Shown: positions 52,652 through 62,544, counted from the first letter of the stretch. The stretch is DNA of 64,000 nucleotides from Sediminitomix flava (GCF_003149185.1 NZ_QGDO01000005.1:1-64000), one strand, 5' to 3'. Program-made: numbers and translations. The notes: generated by a model from the letters alone, not told the origin.

Positions 52652-54772
52652 TTAATTGATATCATTATAGCCTAAATCATTGGCAAGAACAGTCATTTGA
52701 TTTTTTAGCTCAGCTAGCTCTTTCAAAATCTGATCTTGCTCTTCAAAATCTGTTGAAGTCATCAAATCTTTTTGTCTTTGTTCAAAAAGATATTTTTGTC
52801 TGACATATTTCCAGTGAGCAATGGTTTTAAAAACAATTTGTTCAAGATCCTCGTCTTTTTCAGGGACAAAAATCTTAAATTTTTCAAGCCAATTCCTACT
52901 CGCTTTAGGACTAATCTTTAAAATATCTTTACATGCATTTCTGATTAGTGGATCAGAGTGATTTTTAAAGAAGTCTATATCAATATTTTTTGAGATAATG
53001 ATTTCATTCTTGTAAGTATTAAAGATGTCTCTCAAGGTCGGTGAAATAAAGTATGCATCACCAATATCTTCAATAATATGACTTAAAACAGAGATGTTTT
53101 GAGAATCTACCTCAGTACCTTTCTCCAAGATCACTCTTATCATTTCAAGTTCTGCAATAAATAATCTTTCGTTATTTGCTTTTTGAACTTCTAAGGGAAC
53201 ATTAATAGATTCTCCTGAAACAAATGAAGGAAACTCAGGCTCTTTGTATTCCTGTTTACCGATTGGAGGTAAGGGCGATACACTTGGGGCTTCATCTGTA
53301 GGAATATCCATATATTCTGGAGGAGGCATAAAGGCTTCCTGAGGAGGATAGTCCATTGGAGGTGGAGGAGGAACCGAAGAAGGGTCTTGTGTAGGAATTG
53401 GGGCATCATAAATTGGAGGCTCCCAAGATCTACGTCCTTGTGTTCTACGTTTTTCCTCTTTCCAAATCTTCTGTTCTGCAATCTTACGTCCTTCTTCTTT
53501 TAGAATGTCTTCGTCAATCTGTAGAAGTGAACTACATTCTTTATAGAAGAATGATTGCTTGATTGGGTCTGGTATTTTAGAAATACTCTCTACGATCTCT
53601 CTAGTGACAGCGGCTTTTTTGATCGGGTCATTTAAAGCCTCGTCGAGTTGGAGATTTGTTTTAAAGAGAATAAAATCTTGATGATTCTGCTCTAAGTATT
53701 CTTGGAACTTTTCACCACCTAAACCTCTACAATAACTGTCGGGGTCTTCTCCATCAGGGAATCGGACAGCACGAACATTTAACCCTTGCTCGAGTAAAAG
53801 GTCAGTACCTCGCAATGAAGCTTTGATACCCGCATCATCACCATCATAAAGTACAGTTACATTTTCAGTAAACCTTTTGATTAGCTTGATCTGACCTTCT
53901 GTAAGAGCTGTACCCGATGTTGCTACAACGTTGTGAATTCCTGCTTGATAAAGGGTAATTACATCAGTATATCCTTCTACCAGATAGCAATTGTCTTTCT
54001 GTCTGATCTCATTCTTCGCTTGAAATAATCCATACAGAACTTGCCCCTTGTGATAAACAGGTGTTTCAGGTGAGTTGAGATACTTCGGCTTTTCGTCTTT
54101 CTTAAGTGTACGAGCACCAAAGGCGATAGGCCTTCCCGAAAGATCATGAATAGGGAAAATTACACGTCCTCTGAATCGGTCGTATTGTTTTCCTCCTTCT
54201 TTCTGAATAATCAGACCAGCTTCTTTCAGCAATTCTGCTTGATAGCCCTTTTCCAAGGCAGCTTTTTCGAAGGCATGCCAATCGTTGATCGTATATCCAA
54301 GTCCGAATTCTTCTATTGTACCTTCTCTGAAACCTCTTTCCTTGAAATAACTCAGACCGATGGATTTCCCTTCCTCGGAGTTCATCAGATTGTCATAGAA
54401 AAACTCTTGAGCGAATTTTAAGACAATGTGAAGACTTTCTTTGTGTTTCTGAGCTTTTTCTTCTTCGGGTGTGACTTGTGTCTCTTGAATTTGTACACCA
54501 AATTTCTGAGCAAGTTTTCGGATAGATTCTATATAAGAAATCCCCTCAATCTCTTGCACGAATTTGATGGAATCACCACTGGCTTTACATACAAAACAGT
54601 GATAGAAATTCTTATTGGGTGCAACCGAAAAAGAAGGCGTATTATCTTGGTGAAAAGGACATAATCCCCACCAGTTGTTCCCATTTTTTTTGAGATCAAC
54701 ATAATCGGAAACTACATCGACAATATCTAAGGCATCTTTTACCTCTTGTATGCTTTTTTCGCTAATCGGCAT
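52652..54772 (-). CDS. dnaG: DNA primase
   Basis: DnaG makes RNA primers at the replication fork. The CHC2 zinc finger (C38, H41, C59, C62: LCPFHQ and YHCFVCKASGD) is followed by the catalytic core with FPIHDLSGRPIAFGAR, the Toprim EGYTDVITLYQ and LYDGDDAGIKAS. A Pro-rich, low-complexity linker (about 455-520) then leads to the C-terminal helicase-binding region. At 706 residues it is longer than E. coli DnaG (581), the excess being mostly the linker, common in Bacteroidetes. It is not in the usual rpsU-dnaG-rpoD arrangement. Confidence 0.95.
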   Translation of the reverse strand: MPISEKSIQEVKDALDIVDVVSDYVDLKKNGNNWWGLCPFHQDNTPSFSVAPNKNFYHCFVCKASGDSIKFVQEIEGISYIESIRKLAQKFGVQIQETQVTPEEEKAQKHKESLHIVLKFAQEFFYDNLMNSEEGKSIGLSYFKERGFREGTIEEFGLGYTINDWHAFEKAALEKGYQAELLKEAGLIIQKEGGKQYDRFRGRVIFPIHDLSGRPIAFGARTLKKDEKPKYLNSPETPVYHKGQVLYGLFQAKNEIRQKDNCYLVEGYTDVITLYQAGIHNVVATSGTALTEGQIKLIKRFTENVTVLYDGDDAGIKASLRGTDLLLEQGLNVRAVRFPDGEDPDSYCRGLGGEKFQEYLEQNHQDFILFKTNLQLDEALNDPIKKAAVTREIVESISKIPDPIKQSFFYKECSSLLQIDEDILKEEGRKIAEQKIWKEEKRRTQGRRSWEPPIYDAPIPTQDPSSVPPPPPMDYPPQEAFMPPPEYMDIPTDEAPSVSPLPPIGKQEYKEPEFPSFVSGESINVPLEVQKANNERLFIAELEMIRVILEKGTEVDSQNISVLSHIIEDIGDAYFISPTLRDIFNTYKNEIIISKNIDIDFFKNHSDPLIRNACKDILKISPKASRNWLEKFKIFVPEKDEDLEQIVFKTIAHWKYVRQKYLFEQRQKDLMTSTDFEEQDQILKELAELKNQMTVLANDLGYNDIN

Positions 54773-54962
54773 AGAACAATTACAAGATGAAACTTGGTGA
54801 AGGGCTATTCCGTTGGAAAGTAGATTCGCCGTTTTTCCAAGCTGACTAAAACATGGTATTTGGTGTTAAGAAAACGCAATTTACACAATCTTTGATCGAA
54901 AGTTTTCACTTTTTGATGAAGGAAGTTTAATTTTCCATTCTTAGCAATTAGACTAAAGTCAT

Positions 54963-56591
54963 ATGAAACTGAAATTGAACTTATATATATCATTCATTTT
55001 CTTCTCATTTTTTTATTCAAATACTGTTTTTGCACAAAAAGTAGACACAGGTAATTTACAAGGAGAATGGATCGGGCAAGTAAGTACAGAGCCTTACCCA
55101 GATCTCTTGAGTCTTCGAGTGATGGATAGTACAGTCTTGGCAAAAATGTTCTACAATAATGTGGACTTGATTCCACTTATTGATTTCAAAACACAAAATG
55201 ATTCGCTTTCTTTTTCGATCAATTCGTTGGATTGGCAAGGGGAGTTCTCTGGTTACAGAGAAAATGAAAATACTATCAGAGGAAAAGTTAGAGCAGGAGG
55301 GGAAGATTTTCCCTTTCATCTCAGAAAAATGGCTGCAGTAGGCTTAGAAGATATGGCCGATATGGTCGGTTATTTTTCTTTTGATGCCAATCATGTAGTA
55401 GAATTGAATCCTTTAATGATGGGAACTCTTGCTGCTCCTATCGAGATACTAGACTATAAAACAGGAAAGCGTAGAATGGCAATTCCTGTTGAAGAAAATG
55501 TGTTTGAGGCAGGGCCTTCTATGTATAATTACTATCCTTCATCTCTCCAAATTGTGAGTCATAGAGACTCGGCAGGAGCTTTGATGAGCATCGATTTGAT
55601 CGATTTAGAAAGTAAGAAAACTTATACAGGAGGTAAACGATTACAGGGATTAGAAAGAGTAGAAGAAATACAAGTTGAGAGTGAAGGAAGCCCACTTTAT
55701 GGCACAATTACTTATCCTAATATCAAAGAAAAAGCCCCTTTAGTCATTTTTGTGCCAGGTGCAGGTGTGCAAGCTAGAGGTAATACGTTTGATGAATTTG
55801 TGCGAATTTTGCCTTATTATGGCTATGCAACTTTAGTTTATGATAAAAGAGGTTGTGGAATGTCTGAAGGAGATCGAAACAGTAGTTTTGATACTTTAGC
55901 ATCAGATATTTTAAGCTTTGTAGATCAGTTGGTACAGAATGATTCAATTGATGCAGAACGTATTGGTCTGGTCGGTTTTGATCAAGCAGGTTATGTGATG
56001 CCTATTGCATTGAATAAATCAGATAAATTAAAGTTTGCAGTGAGTGTTTCTTCTCCTACAGTTGGGATGAAAGCCCATGAGAAATTTGCATTAAAGCATC
56101 GTATGGAAGGTGATGGTTTTGATGAAGAACAAGTGAATGCTGCTATTTCTTATCTTGATCAATTTTTCAATTATTGGGAGGGGACAGTTTCAATGGATGA
56201 ATTAGAAAAGGATGCTAAAAAAATTGAGGATAGAGCTTTTGCCTCATACCTTACCATGCCAAGCAATAAAGCATATATGGCTTGGTGGGAGAAATTCTAT
56301 AATTTTGACCCTGCTGAAGAATTGAAAAAAGTCAAGCAACCTTATTTAGCACTTTACGGAGCAGATGATGTATTGCTATCTGCAAAAGAAAATGCACATT
56401 TAGCAAAGAAATATTTGAAGAAAAACTCTGATAAAGTAAAAGTTGAAGTTTATCCAAAAACGAATCATATGATGTTCTTGGAGGCAAATAGAGGTGATGT
56501 TCAGCTTTCAGAAGTCACTGGATATACTCCTGAAGTCTTTTATCAAATTATAGATTGGGTAGATTTTTATTTAGGGAAAGATAAGCCTTAA
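54963..56591 (+). CDS. Exported alpha/beta hydrolase with Asp at the nucleophile position
   Basis: After a signal peptide (FIFFSFFYSNTVFA) comes a ~110-residue beta-rich domain, then a linker, then an alpha/beta hydrolase (about 240-540) of the serine-aminopeptidase/BAAT-like kind: VIFVPGAGVQARGN (oxyanion loop), YDKRGCGMSEGD. The elbow reads G338-F-D340-Q-A-G instead of G-x-S-x-G, so Asp replaces Ser. The acid (YGADDVLL, D468/D469) and His502 (NHMMFLE) are kept. Asp nucleophiles exist in dehalogenase and epoxide-hydrolase relatives, but this subfamily normally uses Ser. Function unknown. Confidence 0.75.
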   Translation: MKLKLNLYISFIFFSFFYSNTVFAQKVDTGNLQGEWIGQVSTEPYPDLLSLRVMDSTVLAKMFYNNVDLIPLIDFKTQNDSLSFSINSLDWQGEFSGYRENENTIRGKVRAGGEDFPFHLRKMAAVGLEDMADMVGYFSFDANHVVELNPLMMGTLAAPIEILDYKTGKRRMAIPVEENVFEAGPSMYNYYPSSLQIVSHRDSAGALMSIDLIDLESKKTYTGGKRLQGLERVEEIQVESEGSPLYGTITYPNIKEKAPLVIFVPGAGVQARGNTFDEFVRILPYYGYATLVYDKRGCGMSEGDRNSSFDTLASDILSFVDQLVQNDSIDAERIGLVGFDQAGYVMPIALNKSDKLKFAVSVSSPTVGMKAHEKFALKHRMEGDGFDEEQVNAAISYLDQFFNYWEGTVSMDELEKDAKKIEDRAFASYLTMPSNKAYMAWWEKFYNFDPAEELKKVKQPYLALYGADDVLLSAKENAHLAKKYLKKNSDKVKVEVYPKTNHMMFLEANRGDVQLSEVTGYTPEVFYQIIDWVDFYLGKDKP

Positions 56592-56608
56592 GTAAATTTT
56601 GAATAGAC

Positions 56609-56648
56609 AAAAATGGGATCTCAATTGCTATTGAGATCCCATTTTTTA
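56609..56648. terminator. Bidirectional terminator after the alpha/beta hydrolase gene
   Basis: A 16-bp near-perfect stem (56609-56625 with 56630-56646), flanked by A and T runs, between convergent genes. Confidence 0.88.
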
Positions 56649-56665
56649 TAACCTTTAAGAAATTA

Positions 56666-57175
56666 TTATTCAGCTGATTCTGCTTGATCAAATGGAATAT
56701 CTTTCTTGAGTTGGTGTACTTGATCTTTTGGAAGTTTTAAGTCACCAATAATGCTATAAATAGTAGGATTACTCATAGCAAACAGGATAATGGCGATAAT
56801 GTATACCCCTGCGGCAGCCTCCGTTCCATTTAAAAGATAAACAACTGCAGCCATTACTGTAGTGATTTCCATTTGGATAAACTTTTTGATATTTGATTTC
56901 AACAGAATATGAAGTTTATCAGAGAGTGTAGGCAGTTTACGATGCTCCGTAATATTCTTTTGATAAATAATGTAAGCAATTACAGCATTTATAACACAGA
57001 TTGCTGCCAAGACCCATAAGAATGTATCAGACAAATCCTCAAATGGAGGATGGTAGTTTCCTTGTTTACTCTGCGAGTATGTGTATAAGAATAATGGTAA
57101 TGTAAGTGCAGTCATTGCATAGAAAATAACTCTGATGCGATCGACTATTGGGTATGGAGATTGAAATTTGCTCAT
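56666..57175 (-). CDS. Uncharacterised four-helix membrane protein
   Basis: A 169-residue membrane protein with about four hydrophobic segments (VIFYAMTALTLPLFLYTY, FLWVLAAICVINAVIAYI, TTVMAAVVYLLNG, VYIIAIILFAMS) and a charged C-terminal tail. I do not recognise a family. It has the best promoter match in the window (57201-57231) and stands alone. Confidence 0.6.
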   Translation of the reverse strand: MSKFQSPYPIVDRIRVIFYAMTALTLPLFLYTYSQSKQGNYHPPFEDLSDTFLWVLAAICVINAVIAYIIYQKNITEHRKLPTLSDKLHILLKSNIKKFIQMEITTVMAAVVYLLNGTEAAAGVYIIAIILFAMSNPTIYSIIGDLKLPKDQVHQLKKDIPFDQAESAE

Positions 57176-57200
57176 TTTAAATATCTAATTTTTTGGAATG

Positions 57201-57231
57201 CAAAAGTAAAGAAAGTGAATGATGCTTCAAA
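57201..57231 (-). promoter_or_regulatory. Consensus Bacteroidetes promoter of the four-helix membrane protein gene
   Basis: On the minus strand: TTTG (57231-57228), 19 bases, TACTTTTG (57208-57201). Both elements match the TTTG/TAnnTTTG consensus exactly. The start codon follows 26 bases after the -7 box. Confidence 0.65.
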
Positions 57232-57258
57232 ATCAATTCACTTTTGCTTGATCTTTGA

Positions 57259-57831
57259 TTAGATAGCTAAAGAGTCTCTCAATTGATAAAGTTCTTTCCA
57301 AATAGGGTGGGAGTGTGACTGAGGACTGGCAATAGCCATTATTACTAACGCATTTTTAGCCCTTGCTCTGAAAGTATTCACTTCCATTTTTATGTTAATT
57401 GCTTGACCATTGGTAAAGGTATCAATAAAAGACACATTTGCCTCAAAGCTACTTTTGCTTAATTTCTTTACTTCTACAGCAATAAGTTCGGGTTGAAGTT
57501 GCATTTCTTTACTTGTAGCAACTGCACAATGCAGTCCTTTATAATACTTTTCTAGGATGTCTTTCAGTTCTTTTTCCTCAATTTTTTTAATGTCATCCAA
57601 TTCGAATGCAAAAGCGTAAGAAAAATAGCCTTCAGCATTTGTATCGAACATACCTGGTGCAAAACGTAATTCTTCGAAGCCTTGATATTTAATTTCTGGA
57701 GCAAAATCTAAAGGGAAATCAATCTTTTCATATTTCCAATCGGAAGGCCCTTTAAGGTATGTTGCTGTTTCTTGTGCAAAAAGTGATTGAGCTAATAATA
57801 AAGCAAAAATGGATAAAATGTACTTTTTCAT
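57259..57831 (-). CDS. Exported protein of unknown function
   Basis: A signal peptide MKKYILSIFALLLAQSLFAQ precedes ~170 residues of mixed alpha/beta with no motif I recognise. The segment SFIDTFTNGQAINIKMEVNT resembles a beta-meander. The ORF extends to 57876, but ATG at 57831 begins the signal peptide, and a TACTTTTG -7 box (minus strand, 57881-57874) overlaps the longer start, making the shorter one more likely. Confidence 0.65.
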   Translation of the reverse strand: MKKYILSIFALLLAQSLFAQETATYLKGPSDWKYEKIDFPLDFAPEIKYQGFEELRFAPGMFDTNAEGYFSYAFAFELDDIKKIEEKELKDILEKYYKGLHCAVATSKEMQLQPELIAVEVKKLSKSSFEANVSFIDTFTNGQAINIKMEVNTFRARAKNALVIMAIASPQSHSHPIWKELYQLRDSLAI

Positions 57832-57873
57832 GTGGAAATGTGTATCTGTGTTAGTTTTTTCTATTTGTAGATA

Positions 57874-57881
57874 CAAAAGTA
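57874..57881 (-). promoter_or_regulatory. Candidate -7 box of the exported protein gene
   Basis: Reads TACTTTTG on the minus strand, 42 bases before the ATG at 57831. No clear -33 TTTG. Confidence 0.4.
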
Positions 57882-57955
57882 CAATTTTTTAGAAAAGAAA
57901 TTGATTTGAGTTCCTAAGAGCTTTTAATATGTAAGTTTTAGATAATAAATTCACT

Positions 57956-57992
57956 AAAAAAGCCTCTATTCGGTGTGGAATAGAGGCTTTTA
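57956..57992 (-). terminator. Terminator of the small lipoprotein gene
   Basis: A perfect 15-bp stem (57956-57970 with 57978-57992, the ends formed by A and T runs), 5 bases past the stop codon. Confidence 0.85.
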
Positions 57993-57996
57993 AATT

Positions 57997-58377
57997 TTAT
58001 GGCTGTAAAATATGATTAATCTCTTTTACTTGATTTAGAGGGTTAAATCGTACTTCAAAGGCTTTTCCTTTAGTTGTGAAAACAGTGCTTTCACATTGTG
58101 AACCTTGTTCGTAGTAGTAGAGATAATATTTTTCATGTCTTTTAGACAAACTCACAAGATCAGGTTTTCCAAGAACTCCTCTAATTTGTGACTCTGATAA
58201 ACCAATCAATTTCTGTTTTATATTGATCAGGTTATCTTTCAAGGCTTTTCTTTGATCTTTACAAGCTAACCGATCATTCTTCCAAACTTCACTATCAAAT
58301 TCCTCTTTCGAGATGTTACTACTACAAGCAAACCCGAAAAGGCAACTGACTCCAAGTATTAAAATCCAATTTCTCAT
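57997..58377 (-). CDS. Small lipoprotein with a BamE/SmpA-like segment
   Basis: A lipoprotein signal with lipobox FAC (Cys18) leads into ~105 residues. The segment LSESQIRGVLGKPDLVSL resembles the start of SmpA/BamE-like domains (Q-v-r-x-l-L-G-x-P), followed by YYLYYYEQGSQC and VRFNPLNQVKEINHI. It may be a small outer-membrane-associated lipoprotein, but true BamE function is not claimed. It is 66 bases downstream of the large signalling gene's stop codon's opposite side and reads on the same strand. Confidence 0.6.
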   Translation of the reverse strand: MRNWILILGVSCLFGFACSSNISKEEFDSEVWKNDRLACKDQRKALKDNLINIKQKLIGLSESQIRGVLGKPDLVSLSKRHEKYYLYYYEQGSQCESTVFTTKGKAFEVRFNPLNQVKEINHILQP

Positions 58378-58443
58378 TACAAAAAATATGCAGTTGACAA
58401 TCTACTCTACAACTTGAATGGTTAGAAAAAGTTTGAATCTATT

Positions 58444-60873
58444 TTATAATCTGACACCAAGTAGCATGATATCATCAATTTGCATTTCATCACCTTTCCA
58501 ATCTGTAAATATTTTTTCCATTACTTCTTTCTGCTGATGCATAGGGAGTTTATGGATTTTGTATAAATCTTCTCGCAATCTTCTAGCCATGTACTTTCTG
58601 TCTTGTGGTCCTCCAAATTGATCTTGGAAACCATCTGAGAAAAGGTAGATTACAGTAGACTCACTGATGTCAATAAAATGACTATCATAATTGACCGTAC
58701 TACCCATCAGTTCACCACCAACTGAGCGTCTGTTTCCTTTAACCATCTTTAATTCATTGTTTTGGACATAAATTAAAGGTGTTTTGGCTCCAGCATATTC
58801 CAATTCCTCTCTTTCATCATCAATAATACAAACGGCAAGGTCCATACCGTCATTCATCCCAGTAGTTTCCTGATTCAGGGTAGTGTAAAGACTTTGATGG
58901 AGGTCTTCAATGATTCTGTTTGCTGAGCAAGTATTACTTAAACACAGTTTGTCTACTACAGAGTCAAGAAGGTGAATACAAACACTACTCATTAATGCTC
59001 CAGGAACACCATGTCCCGTACAGTCAGCAGCTACTAAAAGTGTACGACCATCATTCAGTTTTCTGACTAAGTAGAAATCGCCGCTTACGATATCTCTAGG
59101 CTGATAGAAAATAAAAGAATAAGGGAAGTGACTAGTGAATTCTTCTTTAGTAGGAAGTATGCTTCTTTGAATCCTTTTTGCATAGTTGATACTTGCCGAG
59201 ATTTGCTCATTATTTGAAGAAATCAGCAGCTTTTGTTTATTCAACTGATTAAATGAAAAACTAAGCATATCTGTACTTGCGTTAAGTTCTTCAAGTGTAT
59301 CTTCAAGAATCTGCTGTGATTCTTTTCGGATTGTAATGTCTTGTACGATTCCTTTTACTGCATATACTTTAGAGTAACGATCTAAAACAGGAACGATAGT
59401 ACATTCAAATGTGAGATAATGACCTTTAAGATGCTTTAGTCGTACTTCTGTTTTTTCAGATGTATCTCCATTAAATACTTTTTCTAAGAGCGAATCTATA
59501 GGTTCTGAAGTTTGAACACTGTGGGTTACTTCTACAAAATTCTTATTATGAATATCAGAAATTTGATAGCCTAATAAATCCGTAAATGATGGGCTTATGT
59601 ATGTGACTTTATAAGACTGATCTAAAGAGAAAAATATAAATTGGTGTCTAAAATTATGAACTAGGTCTTTGTAAAATTCTTTCTCGGCTACGTCTTTAGG
59701 CGCTGTTGCTATTTCACTCTTTTCTTTGTCGAATTCGGCTCTTCTACCTATTCTAAAGCTTGAAACAGTAATTGGTAGAAGTAATGTGTTAAGGCCTAAG
59801 GCAAATTCAGAGATTCTGAATAAGACACCATGGTAAAGACTGCTTTCGAAAGTTGATATTAGAATAGCTGCTTTAACCAAAAATAGAAGCCCAAAACACA
59901 TCAGTAAGAACCCGCTTTTGGGAACTTTTCGGATAATACAAGCAAGAATAACAATAAGGTTGAAGAAAAGACCAAATACTAAAGTATAAAGAGCATTTTG
60001 GGAGTTATTGCCAATACCCAATACCATCATTGGAATAGCAGTAACTGCGAAAAGCATCATTACCCAACTGATCTTATTCAACCAAGGGAAATGCAATCCA
60101 GTTTGTAAAAAGCTATTGGTGTAGAACAGTCCGAAGATGATAAATAGAGAACTGCCAATAACCTGTGAATGTGGAATATATTGTAGAGGAACAAAAGCAA
60201 TTTTATGAAGAAGAAATCCGCTATCTAAATAAAACAAAGCAACACTTCCTAATAAGAAGGTAAAAAGTGAAATAATACTCTGTTTCGGTAAGAAGAAAAC
60301 AAGACCAAAACTAGCGCAGAAAATAATTGATATAAGAATGAAAATAACTGATGAATAAGTATTCTTTATATCAATAGTGTTTTTAGAGGCTTCTGAGCTT
60401 TTAATTATCAATGTTTGATTACTGCGATCTTCATCATCATAGATTGAGATATAAACTTTAGCAATTGATTTAGCTTCGATACTTTGTTTAGAAAGTAAAT
60501 GAAATGAAGAGCTTGTAATTGTAAGAGATTCACTCAAGTTTACACGTTGCCAAACTTGATTTTCATCTTGAATATAGATGAACGCAGAATCAATTAAAAC
60601 ATCAGAAAGCTCGATAGTCCAAGCAGTTTTTTCTGTCTGATTGTCTAGGTTTAATACAGCCCAAAATGCCTTGTCATCTTTTGGCAATTCTAAATTATCC
60701 CACTCTTTATTTTCAAAGTGATTTTGAATAAGGTCAAATGATAGGTCTCTAGGAGTAGAATGCCAAGTTGGATGTGTGTGATATATTTCTTTCTGCTCAT
60801 TGAGATGAACAATCTGATCAGCAAAAGCAGAATTTGTAATCCACAGTCCAATAATAAAAAGTAAGTATCTCAT
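58444..60873 (-). CDS. 7TM-DISM sensor with PAS and SpoIIE-type PP2C phosphatase domains
   Basis: A signal peptide (LLFIIGLWITNSAFA) precedes an exported 7TMR-DISM extracellular domain (~25-165) and seven membrane helices (~180-375). A PAS domain (~400-525) and a short coiled coil follow. The last ~250 residues are a SpoIIE phosphatase (FYQPRDIVSGDFYLV, VAADCTGHGVPGALMS, YLFSDGFQDQFGG, with metal Asp residues). It probably converts a ligand signal into dephosphorylation of an anti-sigma-factor antagonist or other Ser/Thr target; no such partner is adjacent. The ORF starts at 60936; ATG at 60873 begins the signal peptide and is preferred. Confidence 0.88.
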   Translation of the reverse strand: MRYLLFIIGLWITNSAFADQIVHLNEQKEIYHTHPTWHSTPRDLSFDLIQNHFENKEWDNLELPKDDKAFWAVLNLDNQTEKTAWTIELSDVLIDSAFIYIQDENQVWQRVNLSESLTITSSSFHLLSKQSIEAKSIAKVYISIYDDEDRSNQTLIIKSSEASKNTIDIKNTYSSVIFILISIIFCASFGLVFFLPKQSIISLFTFLLGSVALFYLDSGFLLHKIAFVPLQYIPHSQVIGSSLFIIFGLFYTNSFLQTGLHFPWLNKISWVMMLFAVTAIPMMVLGIGNNSQNALYTLVFGLFFNLIVILACIIRKVPKSGFLLMCFGLLFLVKAAILISTFESSLYHGVLFRISEFALGLNTLLLPITVSSFRIGRRAEFDKEKSEIATAPKDVAEKEFYKDLVHNFRHQFIFFSLDQSYKVTYISPSFTDLLGYQISDIHNKNFVEVTHSVQTSEPIDSLLEKVFNGDTSEKTEVRLKHLKGHYLTFECTIVPVLDRYSKVYAVKGIVQDITIRKESQQILEDTLEELNASTDMLSFSFNQLNKQKLLISSNNEQISASINYAKRIQRSILPTKEEFTSHFPYSFIFYQPRDIVSGDFYLVRKLNDGRTLLVAADCTGHGVPGALMSSVCIHLLDSVVDKLCLSNTCSANRIIEDLHQSLYTTLNQETTGMNDGMDLAVCIIDDEREELEYAGAKTPLIYVQNNELKMVKGNRRSVGGELMGSTVNYDSHFIDISESTVIYLFSDGFQDQFGGPQDRKYMARRLREDLYKIHKLPMHQQKEVMEKIFTDWKGDEMQIDDIMLLGVRL

Positions 60874-61234
60874 CAGTAGTAAGTCATTTGGTGTATCCTT
60901 AGCCTTCTTTTTTAGTTTTCGGATCAGAAGATTCAAAAAGATATGGTAAAAGATAAATCTAACCTTAGAAAAAGAACTATTCCCTTATGAATTAAGGCAA
61001 ATAATTATCAAAAAATATCAATTAAGAATGTTTAGAGACAAAGCTAAAATGAATTTTGGCTTTATTTCATCTTAAAAAGACAGATAAAAGTATAATACCG
61101 AAATAACATTTCAAAAAATATCAATTGATTTTTAAGAATACAGCTGATTTAAATACCAGTAAAAAGATATAAGTAAAATGGATACCTTAATTAAAGCATC
61201 CATCTTATTCTAAAATCTCTATTAATTGTATACT

Positions 61235-62488
61235 TTAGTTCGTTTCTAGCTGTTTTTTCGATTGTATAGAAAGCTGGACTTTTTCGAAAATCCAATAAGA
61301 TACAATTGCTGAAATTACGCCATTTAGCGGTGGAATACCTGGCAAATACTGAGCGGCTAAAACTCCCATTACCCAAGCGACAATTGCCGTCCATCTAATT
61401 TTTTGAAAAGTATTGGATGTATAGTCACAGTAAACGCCTTTTTTTACTAAGAAATAGTCTGCAATAATTACTCCTCCAATAGAAGGAAGCATAGTGTTAA
61501 GGAAACTCAACCAGCCTACAAAGTTATTGTATAACCAGAGAGCAAGTAATGTTCCTAGCACACCATTGATGAGTACAACTATTTTTTTAGGAAGTTGAGT
61601 GATATTAGAAATACCAAGTCCAGAGGCATAAAGAGCATTATCATTCGTAGTCCAGATGTTAAGACCAAGCACAATCATTGCAATTACAATCATACCTTGC
61701 TGCATCAATACATTTGAAATATCAGACTCTTTGTAAAATGCAGCTCCGACTGCTCCAAAAATAAACATCAACGAATTCCCTAAGAAAAAGGCTATCAGAG
61801 TTGTTGATACGGCTGTTTTCTTATTTTTTGAAAATCTTGTGAAATCGGGTGTCAATGTACCTCCACTGATAAATGTAGCAACACACATACTAATGGCTGT
61901 GTACATCGGAATTGTTTCTGTTGGTTGAATATTGAAGAGTGCGTCTGTGCCTCCAAAATCAAATAAAGATTTTCCTACAGAATAACATCCTAAAACAGCA
62001 ATTGAAGGAACAGCAATGAAACTTAGGATTGTCAATGATTTAATTCCGAAAAGTGCTGTAAGTGTCATGACTAAACCCGACACAATAATGATGGTTTGTA
62101 AATCCCAGCCTGTCACTTTTTGAAGAGGTAATGCGAACATCGCAACACCTACACCAAACCAGCCTACTTGAGTCACACTCAATAAAATTGATGGAAGGTG
62201 CGCTCCAACTTTTCCGAATGAATATTTTGCTAAAAGGTGTGTAGATAATCCTGTATCTGCTGAGATATATGCGAGCGATGCTGTGTAAATACCCAGAATT
62301 AAATTCCCGAAAAGTACCGCAATAATAAATTCAGAGGCAGTTACCTTTGTGCCCAATTCTCCTCCTGTCCACATACTAGCAGAAAAGAAAGTGAATCCAA
62401 GCATTAGAACTAGCATTGGAAGGAACCCTTTCTTGTGTGATTCTTTTACTTTGCCTAATGCAAAATCTCGGTCTTCAGTTTGTGACAT
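61235..62488 (-). CDS. codB: Cytosine permease (NCS1 family, CodB-like)
   Basis: A 12-helix NCS1 nucleobase transporter of 417 residues. Family features include FTFFSASMWTGGELGTKV in helix 1, VGWFGVGVAMFALPL in helix 3 and FISGGTLTPDFTRFSKNKK in the helix 6-loop region. The closest known function is cytosine uptake (CodB); other pyrimidines are possible. It is 56 bases after the PRTase gene on the same strand, forming an uptake-plus-salvage unit probably controlled by the structured leader at 63560-63656. No cytosine deaminase gene is in the window. Confidence 0.88.
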   Translation of the reverse strand: MSQTEDRDFALGKVKESHKKGFLPMLVLMLGFTFFSASMWTGGELGTKVTASEFIIAVLFGNLILGIYTASLAYISADTGLSTHLLAKYSFGKVGAHLPSILLSVTQVGWFGVGVAMFALPLQKVTGWDLQTIIIVSGLVMTLTALFGIKSLTILSFIAVPSIAVLGCYSVGKSLFDFGGTDALFNIQPTETIPMYTAISMCVATFISGGTLTPDFTRFSKNKKTAVSTTLIAFFLGNSLMFIFGAVGAAFYKESDISNVLMQQGMIVIAMIVLGLNIWTTNDNALYASGLGISNITQLPKKIVVLINGVLGTLLALWLYNNFVGWLSFLNTMLPSIGGVIIADYFLVKKGVYCDYTSNTFQKIRWTAIVAWVMGVLAAQYLPGIPPLNGVISAIVSYWIFEKVQLSIQSKKQLETN

Positions 62489-62544
62489 ATTAAGTGTTTT
62501 GTTTGTAGTTCAGTTTTAAAATAATTGGAAGTTAGTGATAGTTC

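Noticed and set aside
53191-53481. Minus-strand ORF inside the dnaG linker
   Set aside because: It is another frame of the Pro-rich, low-complexity dnaG linker with no independent signal.
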